DNA of 64,000 nt. It comes from Lentzea guizhouensis (lineage in GTDB: Bacteria; Actinomycetota; Actinomycetes; Mycobacteriales; Pseudonocardiaceae). Positions 17,501 to 26,774 of this stretch are shown one piece after another (positions within the stretch are counted from its first letter, which is position 1; each line of letters opens with the position of its first letter). Below the pieces are notes generated by a model. It worked only from the letters and a program-made list of their open reading frames with translations. It made no database searches and was not told the DNA's origin. Location of the stretch: contig NZ_CP016793.1 in assembly GCF_001701025.1 (NCBI RefSeq), positions 9,238,001 to 9,302,000 on the forward strand, in the 5' to 3' direction. The position numbers and the translations under genes were made by a program.

Positions 17501-18532
17501 ATGGACACCGTGGACGTGCTCGTCGTGGGCGCGGGACTCGCCGGCCTGCGCACCGCCCGCCTGCTCGCCGAGGCGGGCTTGGACGTCGCCGTGTGCGAAC
17601 GGCGCGGAAGCCTGGACACCGGCATCCGCACGACCGGCATCTTCGTGCGGCGCACGCTGGAGGACTTCGACCTGCCGCACCTGGGCCCGGCGGTGCGGAA
17701 AGTGGTGTTGTACCCGCCAAGCCTCAGAAGACCCGTAGAGCTCACCAGCTCTCGCGACGAGTTCCGCGTCGGCCACATGGAAGGCGTCTACGCGCAGGCG
17801 GTCGAAGACGCCGAACGGGCCGGTGCGCAGGTCACGCTGGGCACGAGCTACCCGGCGAAGGCCACGAAGGCGCGGTTCACGATCGGCGCGGACGGGGCGC
17901 GGTCCACGGTCGCGCGGCAGCTCGGCCTCGACGTGAACCGGACGATGATCACCGGCATCGAAGAGGTCTACCCGGTCGCCTCCGGCACAACGCCCACGTT
18001 CCACTGCGTGCTCGACCCGCGCCTCGCCCCCGGCTACCTCGCGTGGGTCATCGACGACGGCGAGCACGCGCACATCGGGCTGGCGGGTCGCGCCGACCGG
18101 TTCACGGCGCCACTTCCCCAACTGCTGCAACGGTTCAAGGACAGCTTTCCCACCCCGGCACCCACCGGCCCGGTCAGGCGGCGGGGCGGGCCGATCCCGG
18201 TCGGCGGTGTGCTGCGCCGGATCGTGAACACCGAGGGTCTGCTGGTCGGCGACGCGGCGGGAGCGGTGTCACCGTTGACCGCGGGCGGGCTCGACCCGTG
18301 CATGCGGATGTCGGAGCTGGCGGCGTCGGTGACGTTCGACTACCTGCGCAGCGGCAACAGGTACGTGCTGGAGCACTACGACGGGGCGAACCTGCGACGG
18401 CGCTACCTGGTGCGCAAGGCGATGCGGCGGGGACTGTCGATGGTCAGGCAACCAGGCGTGGCAGAGGCGGCGTTCACCGGGCTGCGGACGTGGCTGGGGC
18501 GGGCGGTGGCGGCCAGGATCCTGTTCACCTGA
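17501..18532 (+). CDS. FAD-dependent oxidoreductase, geranylgeranyl-reductase-like
   Basis: A 343-residue protein starting at ATG 17501, chosen because the dinucleotide fold begins at once (DTVDVLVVGAGLAGLRTARLLAEAG, Rossmann GxGxxG at residues 10-15). CERRGSLDTG follows the second strand. IGADGARSTVARQLG is the conserved DG motif, and GLLVGDAAGAVSPLTAGGLDPCMRMSE contacts FAD. The layout and length fit the geranylgeranyl reductase/digeranylgeranyl-lipid reductase subgroup of the PHBH superfamily, which reduces or hydroxylates isoprenoid chains. No isoprenoid genes are next to it, so the substrate is open. Confidence 0.78.
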   Translation: MDTVDVLVVGAGLAGLRTARLLAEAGLDVAVCERRGSLDTGIRTTGIFVRRTLEDFDLPHLGPAVRKVVLYPPSLRRPVELTSSRDEFRVGHMEGVYAQAVEDAERAGAQVTLGTSYPAKATKARFTIGADGARSTVARQLGLDVNRTMITGIEEVYPVASGTTPTFHCVLDPRLAPGYLAWVIDDGEHAHIGLAGRADRFTAPLPQLLQRFKDSFPTPAPTGPVRRRGGPIPVGGVLRRIVNTEGLLVGDAAGAVSPLTAGGLDPCMRMSELAASVTFDYLRSGNRYVLEHYDGANLRRRYLVRKAMRRGLSMVRQPGVAEAAFTGLRTWLGRAVAARILFT

Positions 18533-18550
18533 CCACCACCGCCCTGCCTC

Positions 18551-21262
18551 CTAGGGCGCCCAGGGCGAGCTGACTGCCCAGCTCACGTCTTCGGCATAGC
18601 CCACGGGGTTGTCGTAGACCTGGGCGCCGCCGCTCGACGCGACCCAGACCTCCTCGGCGTAGTGCCTGATGTTGGTGCCGAGCTCGTTGAACGACTCCAG
18701 CCGCACGCCACCACGCCCCTGCTGCGCGCAGAACGTCGCGTCGCGGCGGAAGATGTCGGTGTTGTCGTTCGATCCGAGCTGGACGCGGAAGTTCGCGTGC
18801 CGCAGGAACTGGCCGGGGATGTTGCGCGACTCCAGCGAGTAGCAGGACGGGTCGGCCAGACCGCGCCGGACCACGAACGTCGCGTCGGCCTTCGACAACG
18901 CGTCACTCGAGGCGGTCACCACGTCCGTGCGCGCCAGGCTCTCCCGGTGCCGCAGGTAGCGGTCGGTGAAGCCGGGCGTGGTCACCCGGAACGACCGCGC
19001 CTGGTCCAGCGGCAGGTCCGCGCCGCTGCGCCACAACGCACCCGCCACCGCCCACGTGGTGTCCGCGGCGAACGAGCTCGCGGTGTCCCACGGGTTCGGG
19101 CCACCGGACCGCGCCAGGTAGACGTTCTCGTTGTAGTGCCGGATGAACGCACCGCGCTGGTTGTACGACTCCAGTGCGGTACCGCCGGATCCCGCGCGGG
19201 CGCAGAACGTCGCGTCCCCCGCGGCCGGGTTGACCGCCGTGCCGATCCGCAGACCGCTGTGCCGCAGGTAGGCACCGGGGAAGTTGCGCGACTCGAACGA
19301 CAGGCACGAGGCGTCCGCGAGGCCGGGGCGCGCGAAGAACGTGGCGTCCAGGCGGTCGAGGTCCGAGGCGGGCACGTCGGTGCGCGCCAGGCTGTCGCGG
19401 TGGCGCAGGTAGCGGTCGGTGTAGCCGGACGTGGTGACCCGCAACGAGACCACGTCGTCCGGGCCGACCGCCGTGCCGTTCGCGATGGCCAGCACGCGCA
19501 GGTTGATCTCCCGCACCCGTGCCTCGGTCATCTTCAGCACCTGCCGGTCGTAGGTGTAGAAGCCGTTGATCTCGTTCTCGACGTCGTACGGCTCGGTGTA
19601 GACCGACCCCGAGAGCCCGCGCGTGTGCACCATCCGCGCGACCTGCTTGGTGATCTCCACGTACCGCGTGGTCAACGACGTCTCGTCCGGGTACAGCGCG
19701 CCATAGGCGAACCCACGCCCCGGCTGGTACTCGTGACCGACGATCCGCCGCCCGAGACCGCCGAACTCACCGAGCACGGCCACGCGGCGCGCGTCGGGCG
19801 TCCTGGTGGCCGTGGTGATCTGGTAGTGGTGGTCGTCGATGACGTCGCCGTTGCCGGGGTCCGGGTCCGAGACGCAGCAGTTGGAGCCGGAGTTGTGGTT
19901 GATCAGCCTGGTGTTGTCGATCGAGCGCACCAGGTCGGTGATGCGGCCGGCGTCGTACTCGCCCCAGCCCTCGTTGAACGGCACCCACTGCACGATCGAC
20001 GTGATGCCCTTGAGCTGGTCGATCATCCGGCGCAGCTCGGACTCGAAGTTCGCGCGGCCGTTCGGGACCTCGTCGACGGCGTCGAGCGAGGGCATGTCCT
20101 GCCACACCAGCAGACCGAGCCGGTCGGCGTGGTAGAACCAGCGCGCCGGTTCGACCTTGATGTGCTTGCGGACCATGTTGAACCCCAGTGCTTTCTGGCG
20201 TTCGAGGTCCCACCGCAGGGCCGCGTCGGTCGGTGCGGTGTACACGCCGTCCGGCCAGTAGCCCTGGTCGAGCGTGCCGAGCTGGAAGACGAACTTGCCG
20301 TTGAGCAACGGCCGCATGACGCCGCCGACCACGGCCTTGCCCAGCGAGCGCATGCCGAAGTAGCCGGTGACCGCGTCACCGCTGGTCGAGGTCACGCGCA
20401 GGTCGTAGAGGAACGGGTCGTCCGGCGACCACAGCCGCGCGTTCGGCACCGGAACCCGCAGGCGTGCACCGGTCTGCCCGGTCGCCGTGCCCACGACCTG
20501 GCCGCCGCTGAGCACCTGCGCGGTCACGGTCTGGCCCGCGGTGCCCTGCACGACCAGGTCCACAGCACCTCCGGGCACGTCCGGCGTGGTGTCGAGGCGG
20601 GTGATGTGCTGCGCCCGCACGGGTTCCAGCCAGACGGTCTGCCAGATCCCGGACGCGGCGGTGTAGAAGATGCCGTCCGGGGTGCGGCGCTGCTTGCCGA
20701 TCGGGTAGCGGCTGCCGTCGATCGGCGAGTGCACGCCGACGATGATCTCGTTGCTGCCCGCGCGCAGAGCGGGCGTGATGTCGAACGAGAACGCGTCGAA
20801 GCCGCCGGTGTGCGTGCCGACCTGGGTGCCGTTGACCCAGACCCTGGTCTCCCAGGTGACCGCGCCGAAGTTGAGCTTGACCCTGCGACCGTCCCAGGAG
20901 GACGGAACGGTGAAGGTCCGGCGGTAGAACATGTTGTCTTCGTGCCGTTTGATGCCCGACAGAGCGGACTCGATCGGGTACGGCACGAGGACGCCCTCGG
21001 CCAGCGGCCGGCCGAAGGGAGGTGAACCGAGGTCGGGAGCACCCGCGAACTCCCAGACCCCGTTGAGGTTCTGCCACTCCTGCCGGACCAGCTGCGGACG
21101 CGGGTACTCGGGCAGGGCGTTGGTCGGTGACACCTGGCTGGTCCAGGGTGTCGTGAGGGGTGCGGGTTTCGGTTGCCACTCGGCGGCCTGCGCGGCCGTC
21201 GGTGTGACCATTGTTGCTGCGACGAGGAATCCGACCAATACGCCCAGGACGCGTCTGGTCAT
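18551..21262 (-). CDS. Secreted GH2 glycosidase with two AbfB (CBM42-like) domains; candidate galactofuranosidase
   Basis: A 903-residue protein with a signal peptide (VLGVLVGFLVAATMVTPTAAQA). The jelly-roll sugar-binding domain (about 60-220) is followed by an Ig-like domain and the GH2 barrel (about 330-600). The acid/base is in WVPFNEGWGEYD and the probable nucleophile in VAVLGEFGGLG. After about 605 come two AbfB-type domains with repeated SLRVTTSGYTDRYLRHRDSLA and SFRVTTPGFTDRYLRHRESLA blocks; AbfB binds furanose side chains. It is the last gene of an operon with a YtfQRT-YjfF-like importer, 7 bases after the last permease. GH2 includes streptomycete galactofuranosidases, so release of galactofuranose or arabinofuranose outside the cell is a good guess; beta-galactosidase or beta-glucuronidase remain possible. 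Confidence 0.85.
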   Translation of the reverse strand: MTRRVLGVLVGFLVAATMVTPTAAQAAEWQPKPAPLTTPWTSQVSPTNALPEYPRPQLVRQEWQNLNGVWEFAGAPDLGSPPFGRPLAEGVLVPYPIESALSGIKRHEDNMFYRRTFTVPSSWDGRRVKLNFGAVTWETRVWVNGTQVGTHTGGFDAFSFDITPALRAGSNEIIVGVHSPIDGSRYPIGKQRRTPDGIFYTAASGIWQTVWLEPVRAQHITRLDTTPDVPGGAVDLVVQGTAGQTVTAQVLSGGQVVGTATGQTGARLRVPVPNARLWSPDDPFLYDLRVTSTSGDAVTGYFGMRSLGKAVVGGVMRPLLNGKFVFQLGTLDQGYWPDGVYTAPTDAALRWDLERQKALGFNMVRKHIKVEPARWFYHADRLGLLVWQDMPSLDAVDEVPNGRANFESELRRMIDQLKGITSIVQWVPFNEGWGEYDAGRITDLVRSIDNTRLINHNSGSNCCVSDPDPGNGDVIDDHHYQITTATRTPDARRVAVLGEFGGLGRRIVGHEYQPGRGFAYGALYPDETSLTTRYVEITKQVARMVHTRGLSGSVYTEPYDVENEINGFYTYDRQVLKMTEARVREINLRVLAIANGTAVGPDDVVSLRVTTSGYTDRYLRHRDSLARTDVPASDLDRLDATFFARPGLADASCLSFESRNFPGAYLRHSGLRIGTAVNPAAGDATFCARAGSGGTALESYNQRGAFIRHYNENVYLARSGGPNPWDTASSFAADTTWAVAGALWRSGADLPLDQARSFRVTTPGFTDRYLRHRESLARTDVVTASSDALSKADATFVVRRGLADPSCYSLESRNIPGQFLRHANFRVQLGSNDNTDIFRRDATFCAQQGRGGVRLESFNELGTNIRHYAEEVWVASSGGAQVYDNPVGYAEDVSWAVSSPWAP

Positions 21263-21269
21263 GGCTCTC

Positions 21270-22220
21270 CTATCTCCGGAGTATTCGTTGCAGGACGACC
21301 ACGATGAGCAGGAACACCCCGCTCACCACAGACTGGAAGTTGCTGTCGAGCGTGCCGATCTGGTTGATGATGTTCTGGATCACCGTGCGCAGGCCGACGC
21401 CGATCATCGTGCCCAGCACGGTTCCCGCGCCGCCGGTCAGCAGCGTGCCGCCGATGACGACCACGGAGATCGCGTCCAGCTCGGTGCCGACGCCGATCAC
21501 CGTGACACCGGACTGCAGGTAGGCGGCGGTGAGCGCGCCGGCGAGGCCCGACAGCGTGCCGCTCATGGCGTAGACGAGGACCTTGGTGCGCGCGACGGGG
21601 ACGCCCATCAGGACCGCCGACTGCTCCGCGCCGCCGGTGGCGAACACGTTCTGGCCGAAGTTGGTGCGGTTGAGCAGCAGGCCGCCGAGCAGGGCCAGCA
21701 CCAGGGCGATGAACACCGGGTAGCCGAACCCGAGCACCGTGCCGCGGCCGAGCTCGACGAACGCCGAGTCCGGAGCGATCTGGTACGTCGTCGCACCCTC
21801 GTCGGTGATCACCAGCAACAGGCCGCGGGCGAACAGCAGCGAGGCGAGCGTGACGATGAACGGCGCCATGCTCGTGCGTGCGATCAGCAGACCGTTGATC
21901 ACGCCGATCAGCCCGCACACCGCAAGGGGCAACAGCAACGCGGTGAAGAACCCCCACTGCGAGCCGTACGCGGCGAGCACGCCTCCCAGTGCGTACAGGG
22001 AGCCGACGGACAGGTCGATGCCGCCCGTGATGATCACGAACGTCATGCCGATCGCGATCACCGCCAGGAACGAGCCCTGCAACGCGAGGTCGCGGACGTT
22101 GTCGAGGCTGCCGAACCGCGGGAACACCAGCCACGCCACCGCGACCATGACGACCAGCGCGACCGCTGCCCCCTGGCGCTGCAGGACCTTCGTCCGCGTG
22201 GACGCGAGTGTCGTCGTCAT
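21270..22220 (-). CDS. Sugar ABC transporter permease, YjfF-like
   Basis: A 316-residue polytopic protein of the ribose/galactofuranose permease family (BPD_transp_2). Typical motifs are FVIITGGIDLSVGSLYALGG and FATGGAEQSAVLMGVPVARTKVLVYAMSGTLSGLAGAL, plus ELDAISVVVIGGTLLTGGAGTVLGTMIGV, which is the coupling region facing the ATPase. Its start overlaps the stop of the other permease by 4 bases. Two different permeases in one operon is the arrangement of ytfT-yjfF. Confidence 0.88.
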   Translation of the reverse strand: MTTTLASTRTKVLQRQGAAVALVVMVAVAWLVFPRFGSLDNVRDLALQGSFLAVIAIGMTFVIITGGIDLSVGSLYALGGVLAAYGSQWGFFTALLLPLAVCGLIGVINGLLIARTSMAPFIVTLASLLFARGLLLVITDEGATTYQIAPDSAFVELGRGTVLGFGYPVFIALVLALLGGLLLNRTNFGQNVFATGGAEQSAVLMGVPVARTKVLVYAMSGTLSGLAGALTAAYLQSGVTVIGVGTELDAISVVVIGGTLLTGGAGTVLGTMIGVGLRTVIQNIINQIGTLDSNFQSVVSGVFLLIVVVLQRILRR

Positions 22221-23149
22221 CGGCGCTCCCTCGCGACGTAGACGGCGGCCACGATGATCGCGGCCTGGATCATCTGCGCGATGGAGTCGGGCAGGTTGTG
22301 CTTGATCAGCGTGGCCCTGACGAGCTGCATGAGGACCACACCCATGACCGTGCCGAGAACGCGGACCTTCCCACCGGTCAACGGGGTTCCGCCGACGACC
22401 ACCGCGGTGATCGCGGACAGCTCCATCAGCAGGCCGATGTCGGCGGGGTCGCTGGCGGCGAGCCGGGACGTGGCGAGCACGCCCGCGACCGCCGCGAGCA
22501 CGCCGGTGATCGCGTAGACCCCGATCAGCACCCGGCTGACCGGCAGGCCCGCCAGGTGCGCGGCCCTGCGGTTGCCGCCGACCGCGACGAGCTGGCGGCC
22601 GAACGTGGTGCGGTTGACCAGTCCCGCCACCAGGATCGCCAGCACACCGGCGACCAGCACGCTGATCGGCAGGCCCAGGAAGTCGTCGGTGCCCAGCGCC
22701 AGGAACGCCGGGTCGTGCAGCTGGACCAGCTGGCCGTTGGCGATCACCAGTGCCAGGCCGCGGCCCGCGACCAGGAGTGCGAGTGTGGCGACGATGGGCT
22801 GGATCCCCACCCGTGCCACCAGGAACCCGTTGAACCCGCCGGCGGCCAGGCCCACCGCGAGCGCGATCAGGATCGCGGGCAGCGGGCCGTAGCCGAGGTA
22901 GAGCGGGATCAGCGCGGCGGCCAGCGCCATGACGGCGCCGACGGACAGGTCCACCCCCTCGGTGCCGATCACCAGCGCCATGCCGAGCGCCACGATCAGC
23001 ACCGGTGCCGCCTGGATCAGCTGGGTGCGGAAGTTGCCCATGGTCAGGAAGTTCGACGTGAACAGGACGTTGAACAGCAGCAGCGCGACGACGGCGACGT
23101 AGACACCGTTGTCTTGCAGCCAGCGCGTCCTAGTGGCGGTCAGCGTCAT
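22217..23149 (-). CDS. Sugar ABC transporter permease, YtfT-like
   Basis: A 310-residue polytopic protein of the same family as its neighbour. It has LVIGTEGVDLSVGAVMALAAAL, VAVGGNRRAAHLAGLPVSRV and ELSAITAVVVGGTPLTGGKVRVLGTVMGV. The start overlaps the end of the ATPase gene by 20 bases, so the two are coupled. With YjfF it should form a heterodimeric channel in the cytoplasmic membrane for a furanose or pentose sugar. Confidence 0.88.
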   Translation of the reverse strand: MTLTATRTRWLQDNGVYVAVVALLLFNVLFTSNFLTMGNFRTQLIQAAPVLIVALGMALVIGTEGVDLSVGAVMALAAALIPLYLGYGPLPAILIALAVGLAAGGFNGFLVARVGIQPIVATLALLVAGRGLALVIANGQLVQLHDPAFLALGTDDFLGLPISVLVAGVLAILVAGLVNRTTFGRQLVAVGGNRRAAHLAGLPVSRVLIGVYAITGVLAAVAGVLATSRLAASDPADIGLLMELSAITAVVVGGTPLTGGKVRVLGTVMGVVLMQLVRATLIKHNLPDSIAQMIQAAIIVAAVYVARERR

Positions 23150-24638
23150 CGCTCACCCCCGCCGGTTCCGGTTCCGCCGCGATCGCCGCCAGGACGTGCT
23201 CGCAGGTGAGCTCACCGCCGGTGAGCTCACCCGCGACGTGTCCGTCGCGCAGGACGACCAGCCGGTCGGCGCCGTCGAGCAGCTCGTCGAGCTCGGAGCT
23301 GATCAGCAGCACCGCGAGTCCCTCCTTCGCCAGCTCGTCGATCAGCGCCTGCACCTCGGCCTTGGCGCCGACGTCGATGCCGCGGGTGGGTTCGTCGAGC
23401 AGCAGCACCTTGGGTTCCGCGCACAGCCAGCGGGCCAGCAGCACCTTCTGCTGGTTGCCGCCGGAGAGCTCGGCGACCCGTTGCTCCGGGCTGGAGACCT
23501 TGATCCGCAGCCGTTTGATGAACAGGTCCACGATCCGGTCCTGCTTCGCGCGGCTGACCAGCCCGAACCGGCTCAGCCCCGGCAACGCGGCCAGCACGAT
23601 GTTCTCCCGCACGGACAGGTGCGGGATGATCCCCTCGGCCTTGCGGTCCTCGGCGAGCATGCTGATGCCCGCGCGCATCGCGGCCTTGACGTTGCCGCGC
23701 GGCACGGTCTTCCCGGCGATGAGCACGTTCCCGTGCTGGGTGGGGATGGCGCCGATGATCGCCTTCGCGGTCTCCGTGCGCCCCGAGCCGAGCAGCCCGG
23801 CCAGCCCCACCACCTCCCCCGGCCTGATGGTCACGTTCACGCCGTTGAGCCTGGGCCTGCTGGTCAGGTCGTTCGCCTCCAGGACGGGCTCCTTGCCTGC
23901 GTGGTGGTCCTCGCCGAACGCCGTCGTGCCACCGGCCTTGATGTCGCTCACCGAGCGACCGAGCATGAGCGACACCAGCTCGATCCTGGGCAGGTCCCCG
24001 AGCGGTCCGCTGTGGACCTTCTTGCCGTCGCGCAGGACCGTGACGGTGTCGCAGATCCGGTAGAGCTCGTCCATCCGGTGGCTGACGTAGACGATCGCGA
24101 TGTTGCGCTCGTGCAGCCGTTCCACGACCTGGAACAGCGTCTCGACCTCACGCGGTTCGAGCGAGGACGTGGGTTCGTCCATGATCACGACGTCCGCGTC
24201 CGTCTCGACCGCGCGGGCCAGCGCCACCATCTGCTGCTCGCCGACCGAGAGCGTGCCGAGCGGCTGGCTGACGTCGGCGGTGATGCCGTAGCCCTCCAGG
24301 ATCCGCCTGGCCTCCGCGCCTGCCTTCGCGCGGTCGATCAGCCCGAACCGGGTGCGCGGCTCACGGCCGAGGAACAGGTTGGCGGCCACGCTCATCAGCG
24401 GGATGAGGTTGACCTCCTGGTAGATCGTCGAGATGCGACCGGCACGCCTGACCTCGCCCCCGTCGGGCTGGTGGATGCCGGTCAGCACCTTGATGAGCGT
24501 CGACTTGCCGGCGCCGTTCTCCCCCACCAGGGCGTGGATCGAGCCCTGGTGGAGGGTGAAGTCGACGCCGTCCAGCGCCTTGATGCCCGCGAACGTCTTG
24601 GTGACACCCGCGACCTCGATGACAGGTTCAGTAGGCAT
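23130..24638 (-). CDS. Sugar ABC transporter ATP-binding protein, YtfR-like (two ATPase domains)
   Basis: A 502-residue protein with two ABC domains. Domain 1 has Walker A VGENGAGKSTLIKVLTG, signature LSVGEQQMVALARAV and Walker B VVIMDEPTSSLE. Domain 2 has the degenerate P-loop LAGLLGSGRTETAKAIIG, typical of the second domain in this family, signature LSGGNQQKVLLARWL and VLLLDEPTRGIDVGAKAE. This RbsA/MglA/YtfR form powers one transporter as a single chain. Its start overlaps the binding-protein stop by 11 bases. Confidence 0.92.
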   Translation of the reverse strand: MPTEPVIEVAGVTKTFAGIKALDGVDFTLHQGSIHALVGENGAGKSTLIKVLTGIHQPDGGEVRRAGRISTIYQEVNLIPLMSVAANLFLGREPRTRFGLIDRAKAGAEARRILEGYGITADVSQPLGTLSVGEQQMVALARAVETDADVVIMDEPTSSLEPREVETLFQVVERLHERNIAIVYVSHRMDELYRICDTVTVLRDGKKVHSGPLGDLPRIELVSLMLGRSVSDIKAGGTTAFGEDHHAGKEPVLEANDLTSRPRLNGVNVTIRPGEVVGLAGLLGSGRTETAKAIIGAIPTQHGNVLIAGKTVPRGNVKAAMRAGISMLAEDRKAEGIIPHLSVRENIVLAALPGLSRFGLVSRAKQDRIVDLFIKRLRIKVSSPEQRVAELSGGNQQKVLLARWLCAEPKVLLLDEPTRGIDVGAKAEVQALIDELAKEGLAVLLISSELDELLDGADRLVVLRDGHVAGELTGGELTCEHVLAAIAAEPEPAGVSDDADRH

Positions 24639-25674
24639 TGGCGAGCTTCTGCGCGGCGTTGGTGGTGTCGTACTCGTCGTCGGAGATCACGATGCTCTGC
24701 GGGATCTCCTGGCCGGCGGCGAACTTCTCCAGCGTGTCGAACGCGAGCGGGCCGAAGCGCGGGTTGGACTCGATGACGGCGGTGTAGCTGCCGTCCGCGA
24801 TGAGCTGCACCGCGGTGCGCGTGCCGTCGACCGACACGATCTTCACGTCCTTGCCCGGCTGCTTGCCGGCGGCCTTGAGCGCGGTGACGGCACCGACGCC
24901 CATCTCGTCGTTCTCCGCGTAGACGGCGGTGATGTCCGGGTTGCTCTGGATCAGCTGCTCCATCACGGCCTGGCCCTTGGACCGGTCGAACTCACCGGTC
25001 TGCTCGGCCACGACCGTCAGCCCGGTGCCGACGATGCCGTCCTTGAAGCCCTTGGTGCGGTCGACCGTGACGTTGTTGCCCGACGCGCCCAGCAGGATCG
25101 CGACCTTGCCGTTGCCGCCGGTCGCCTTGATCATCGCCTGGGCGGCGCGCTTGCCCTGCTCGACGAAGTTCGAGCCGATGAAGGTCAGGTAGTCCGTGCA
25201 GGGCTGCGAGGAGACCTTGCGGTCGATCGTCACGACCGGCACCTTCTTGGCCTTCGCCGCGTCGAACGCGGGCTGCAGGCCGTCGGAGTTGAGCGGCGCC
25301 ACGATCAGCAGCTTCGCCCCGCGGTCGAGCAGCGACTTGATGTCGCTGATCTGCTTGTTCAGGTCGCTCTGGGCGTTGGTGGTCAGCAGCTCGACGCCGC
25401 GCTTGGCCGCCTCGTCCTTGATCGACTGGGTCTCGGCCGTGCGGAACGGGTTCGCCTCCTTCTCCGACTGGGAGAAGCCGACGGTGGCGCCCTTGAGGTC
25501 CACCTGCGGGTATCCGGCCTTGTCACGCGCACAACCGGGACCGCTGCTCTGGTTCTGGGCGGCGCTCGCGGCCGGCCCGCCACTGGTCGTCGTCTGCCCA
25601 CCCTCTCGGGCCGTACAGCTCGCGAGGAGCGCTACGGCGGCGAGGGCGATCGGCAGGGTGCGACTGAGGGACAT
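24628..25674 (-). CDS. Sugar-binding lipoprotein, YtfQ-like (galactofuranose type)
   Basis: A 348-residue protein. The lipobox is ALLASC, so it is anchored outside the membrane. After a Ser/Gly/Thr-rich linker the mature domain opens with TVGFSQSEKEANPFRTAETQSIKDEAAKRG. VDRTKGFKDGI and YAENDEMGVGAVTALKAAGKQPGKDVKIVSVDG follow. These closely match, from memory, E. coli YtfQ (VGFSQ..WR.AET, DRKKGF, AHNDDM), the galactofuranose-binding protein, more than RbsB. It is the first gene of the operon, divergent from a LacI gene, and should set the importer's specificity. Confidence 0.85.
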   Translation of the reverse strand: MSLSRTLPIALAAVALLASCTAREGGQTTTSGGPAASAAQNQSSGPGCARDKAGYPQVDLKGATVGFSQSEKEANPFRTAETQSIKDEAAKRGVELLTTNAQSDLNKQISDIKSLLDRGAKLLIVAPLNSDGLQPAFDAAKAKKVPVVTIDRKVSSQPCTDYLTFIGSNFVEQGKRAAQAMIKATGGNGKVAILLGASGNNVTVDRTKGFKDGIVGTGLTVVAEQTGEFDRSKGQAVMEQLIQSNPDITAVYAENDEMGVGAVTALKAAGKQPGKDVKIVSVDGTRTAVQLIADGSYTAVIESNPRFGPLAFDTLEKFAAGQEIPQSIVISDDEYDTTNAAQKLANAY

Positions 25675-25729
25675 CGTTGGCTCCTACGCGGTGCGGGGTG
25701 CGTTGTCGCGCTCTTGGGGGCTAGATTTG

Positions 25730-25748
25730 CATCGTTGTTCCAACGATG
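25730..25748. promoter_or_regulatory. Perfect palindrome, probable LacI-family operator
   Basis: CATCGTTG-TTC-CAACGATG has perfect 8-bp arms. It lies 56 bases upstream of the importer's first gene and 27 bases upstream of the lacI-type gene, so one bound dimer could control both. Confidence 0.7.
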
Positions 25749-25775
25749 TAAAGACCTACTTTTTTCTCGGAGGCT

Positions 25776-26759
25776 GTGTTGGCCACGCTCAAGGACGTCG
25801 CGCGCCTGGCAGGCGTATCGGTGAAGACCGTCTCGAACGTGGTCAACGGCTACTCGTTCGTCAAACCGGACAACCGCCGCCGCGTCGAGGAGGCGCTCGC
25901 GGCCACCGGCTACCGCCCCAACCTCGGCGCCCGCAACCTGCGCCGCGGCCGCACCGGGTTCATCGCCCTGGTCCTGCCGGAGCTCTCCATCCCCTACTTC
26001 GCCGAGCTCGCCGGTCTGGTCATCGCCGCCGCCCAGGAGCACGAGTGGAACGTGCTCATCGAGCAGACCTTCGGCACCCTGGCCGGCGAGCGCTCGGCCC
26101 TGGAGGCGCTCGGCCCGCACCTCGTCGACGCCGCCATCGTGTCGCCGGAGGCGGTGAGCGACTTCCAGCTGGAGGTCCCGGCGGTGCTGCTCGGCGAGCA
26201 CGAGGTCGACGTGCCGATCTCCCGCGTGGGCATCGACAACGTGCTCGCCGCCTCCACCGCCGTGCGCCACCTGATCTCGCTGGGCCGCCGCCGGATCGCC
26301 GCGATCGGTGCCCACCCGCAACGTGGCACGGCCGCGTTGCGCCTGGAGGGCTACCGCGCGGCTTTGGAGGTGGAGGGTCTGGAGTTCGACCCGTCGCTGG
26401 TCGTGCCGGCGTTGAACTACCACCGGGCGGACGGCGCGGCGGCGATGAACTCGTTGCTGGACATGAAGAACCCGCCGGACGCGGTGTTCTGCTTCAACGA
26501 CCTGCTGGCGGTCGGCGCGATGCGGGCGGCGGCGGAGCGGTTCGTGCGCGTGCCGCAGGACCTCGCGGTGGTCGGGTTCGACAACAACGAGGAGAGCGCT
26601 TACAGCTCGCCGTCGCTGACGTCGATCGCGCCGGACAAGGGGGCGATCGCACGGGCGGCGGTGGACCTGCTGCACCGGCGGGTGGGGGTGGAGGAGGCGG
26701 GGGTGGAGAACGTGCAGACGCCGTTCTCGTTGCAGGTGCGGGAGAGCACGGCGCCGTGA
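25776..26759 (+). CDS. LacI-family transcriptional regulator of the furanose operon
   Basis: A 327-residue protein of family length. The N-terminal helix-turn-helix is LKDVARLAGVSVKTVSNVVNG with the hinge helix following (EEALAATGYRPNLGARNLRRGRTG). The rest is a periplasmic-binding-like sugar domain (FIALVLPELSIPYFAELAGLV, AVVGFDNNEESAYSSPSLTSIA). The start is GTG 25776 or, more likely, TTG 25779: GGAGG at 25769-25773 is only 2 bases from the GTG but 5 from the TTG, and TTG gives the standard MATLKDVA. It probably represses the divergent transporter/GH2 operon until the sugar binds. Confidence 0.92.
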   Translation: MLATLKDVARLAGVSVKTVSNVVNGYSFVKPDNRRRVEEALAATGYRPNLGARNLRRGRTGFIALVLPELSIPYFAELAGLVIAAAQEHEWNVLIEQTFGTLAGERSALEALGPHLVDAAIVSPEAVSDFQLEVPAVLLGEHEVDVPISRVGIDNVLAASTAVRHLISLGRRRIAAIGAHPQRGTAALRLEGYRAALEVEGLEFDPSLVVPALNYHRADGAAAMNSLLDMKNPPDAVFCFNDLLAVGAMRAAAERFVRVPQDLAVVGFDNNEESAYSSPSLTSIAPDKGAIARAAVDLLHRRVGVEEAGVENVQTPFSLQVRESTAP

Positions 26760-26774
26760 CGTACGCCCGGCCGG

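Noticed and set aside
18662..21025. 787-residue open frame on the plus strand
   Set aside because: Antisense of the GH2 gene, with no motif and no ribosome site.
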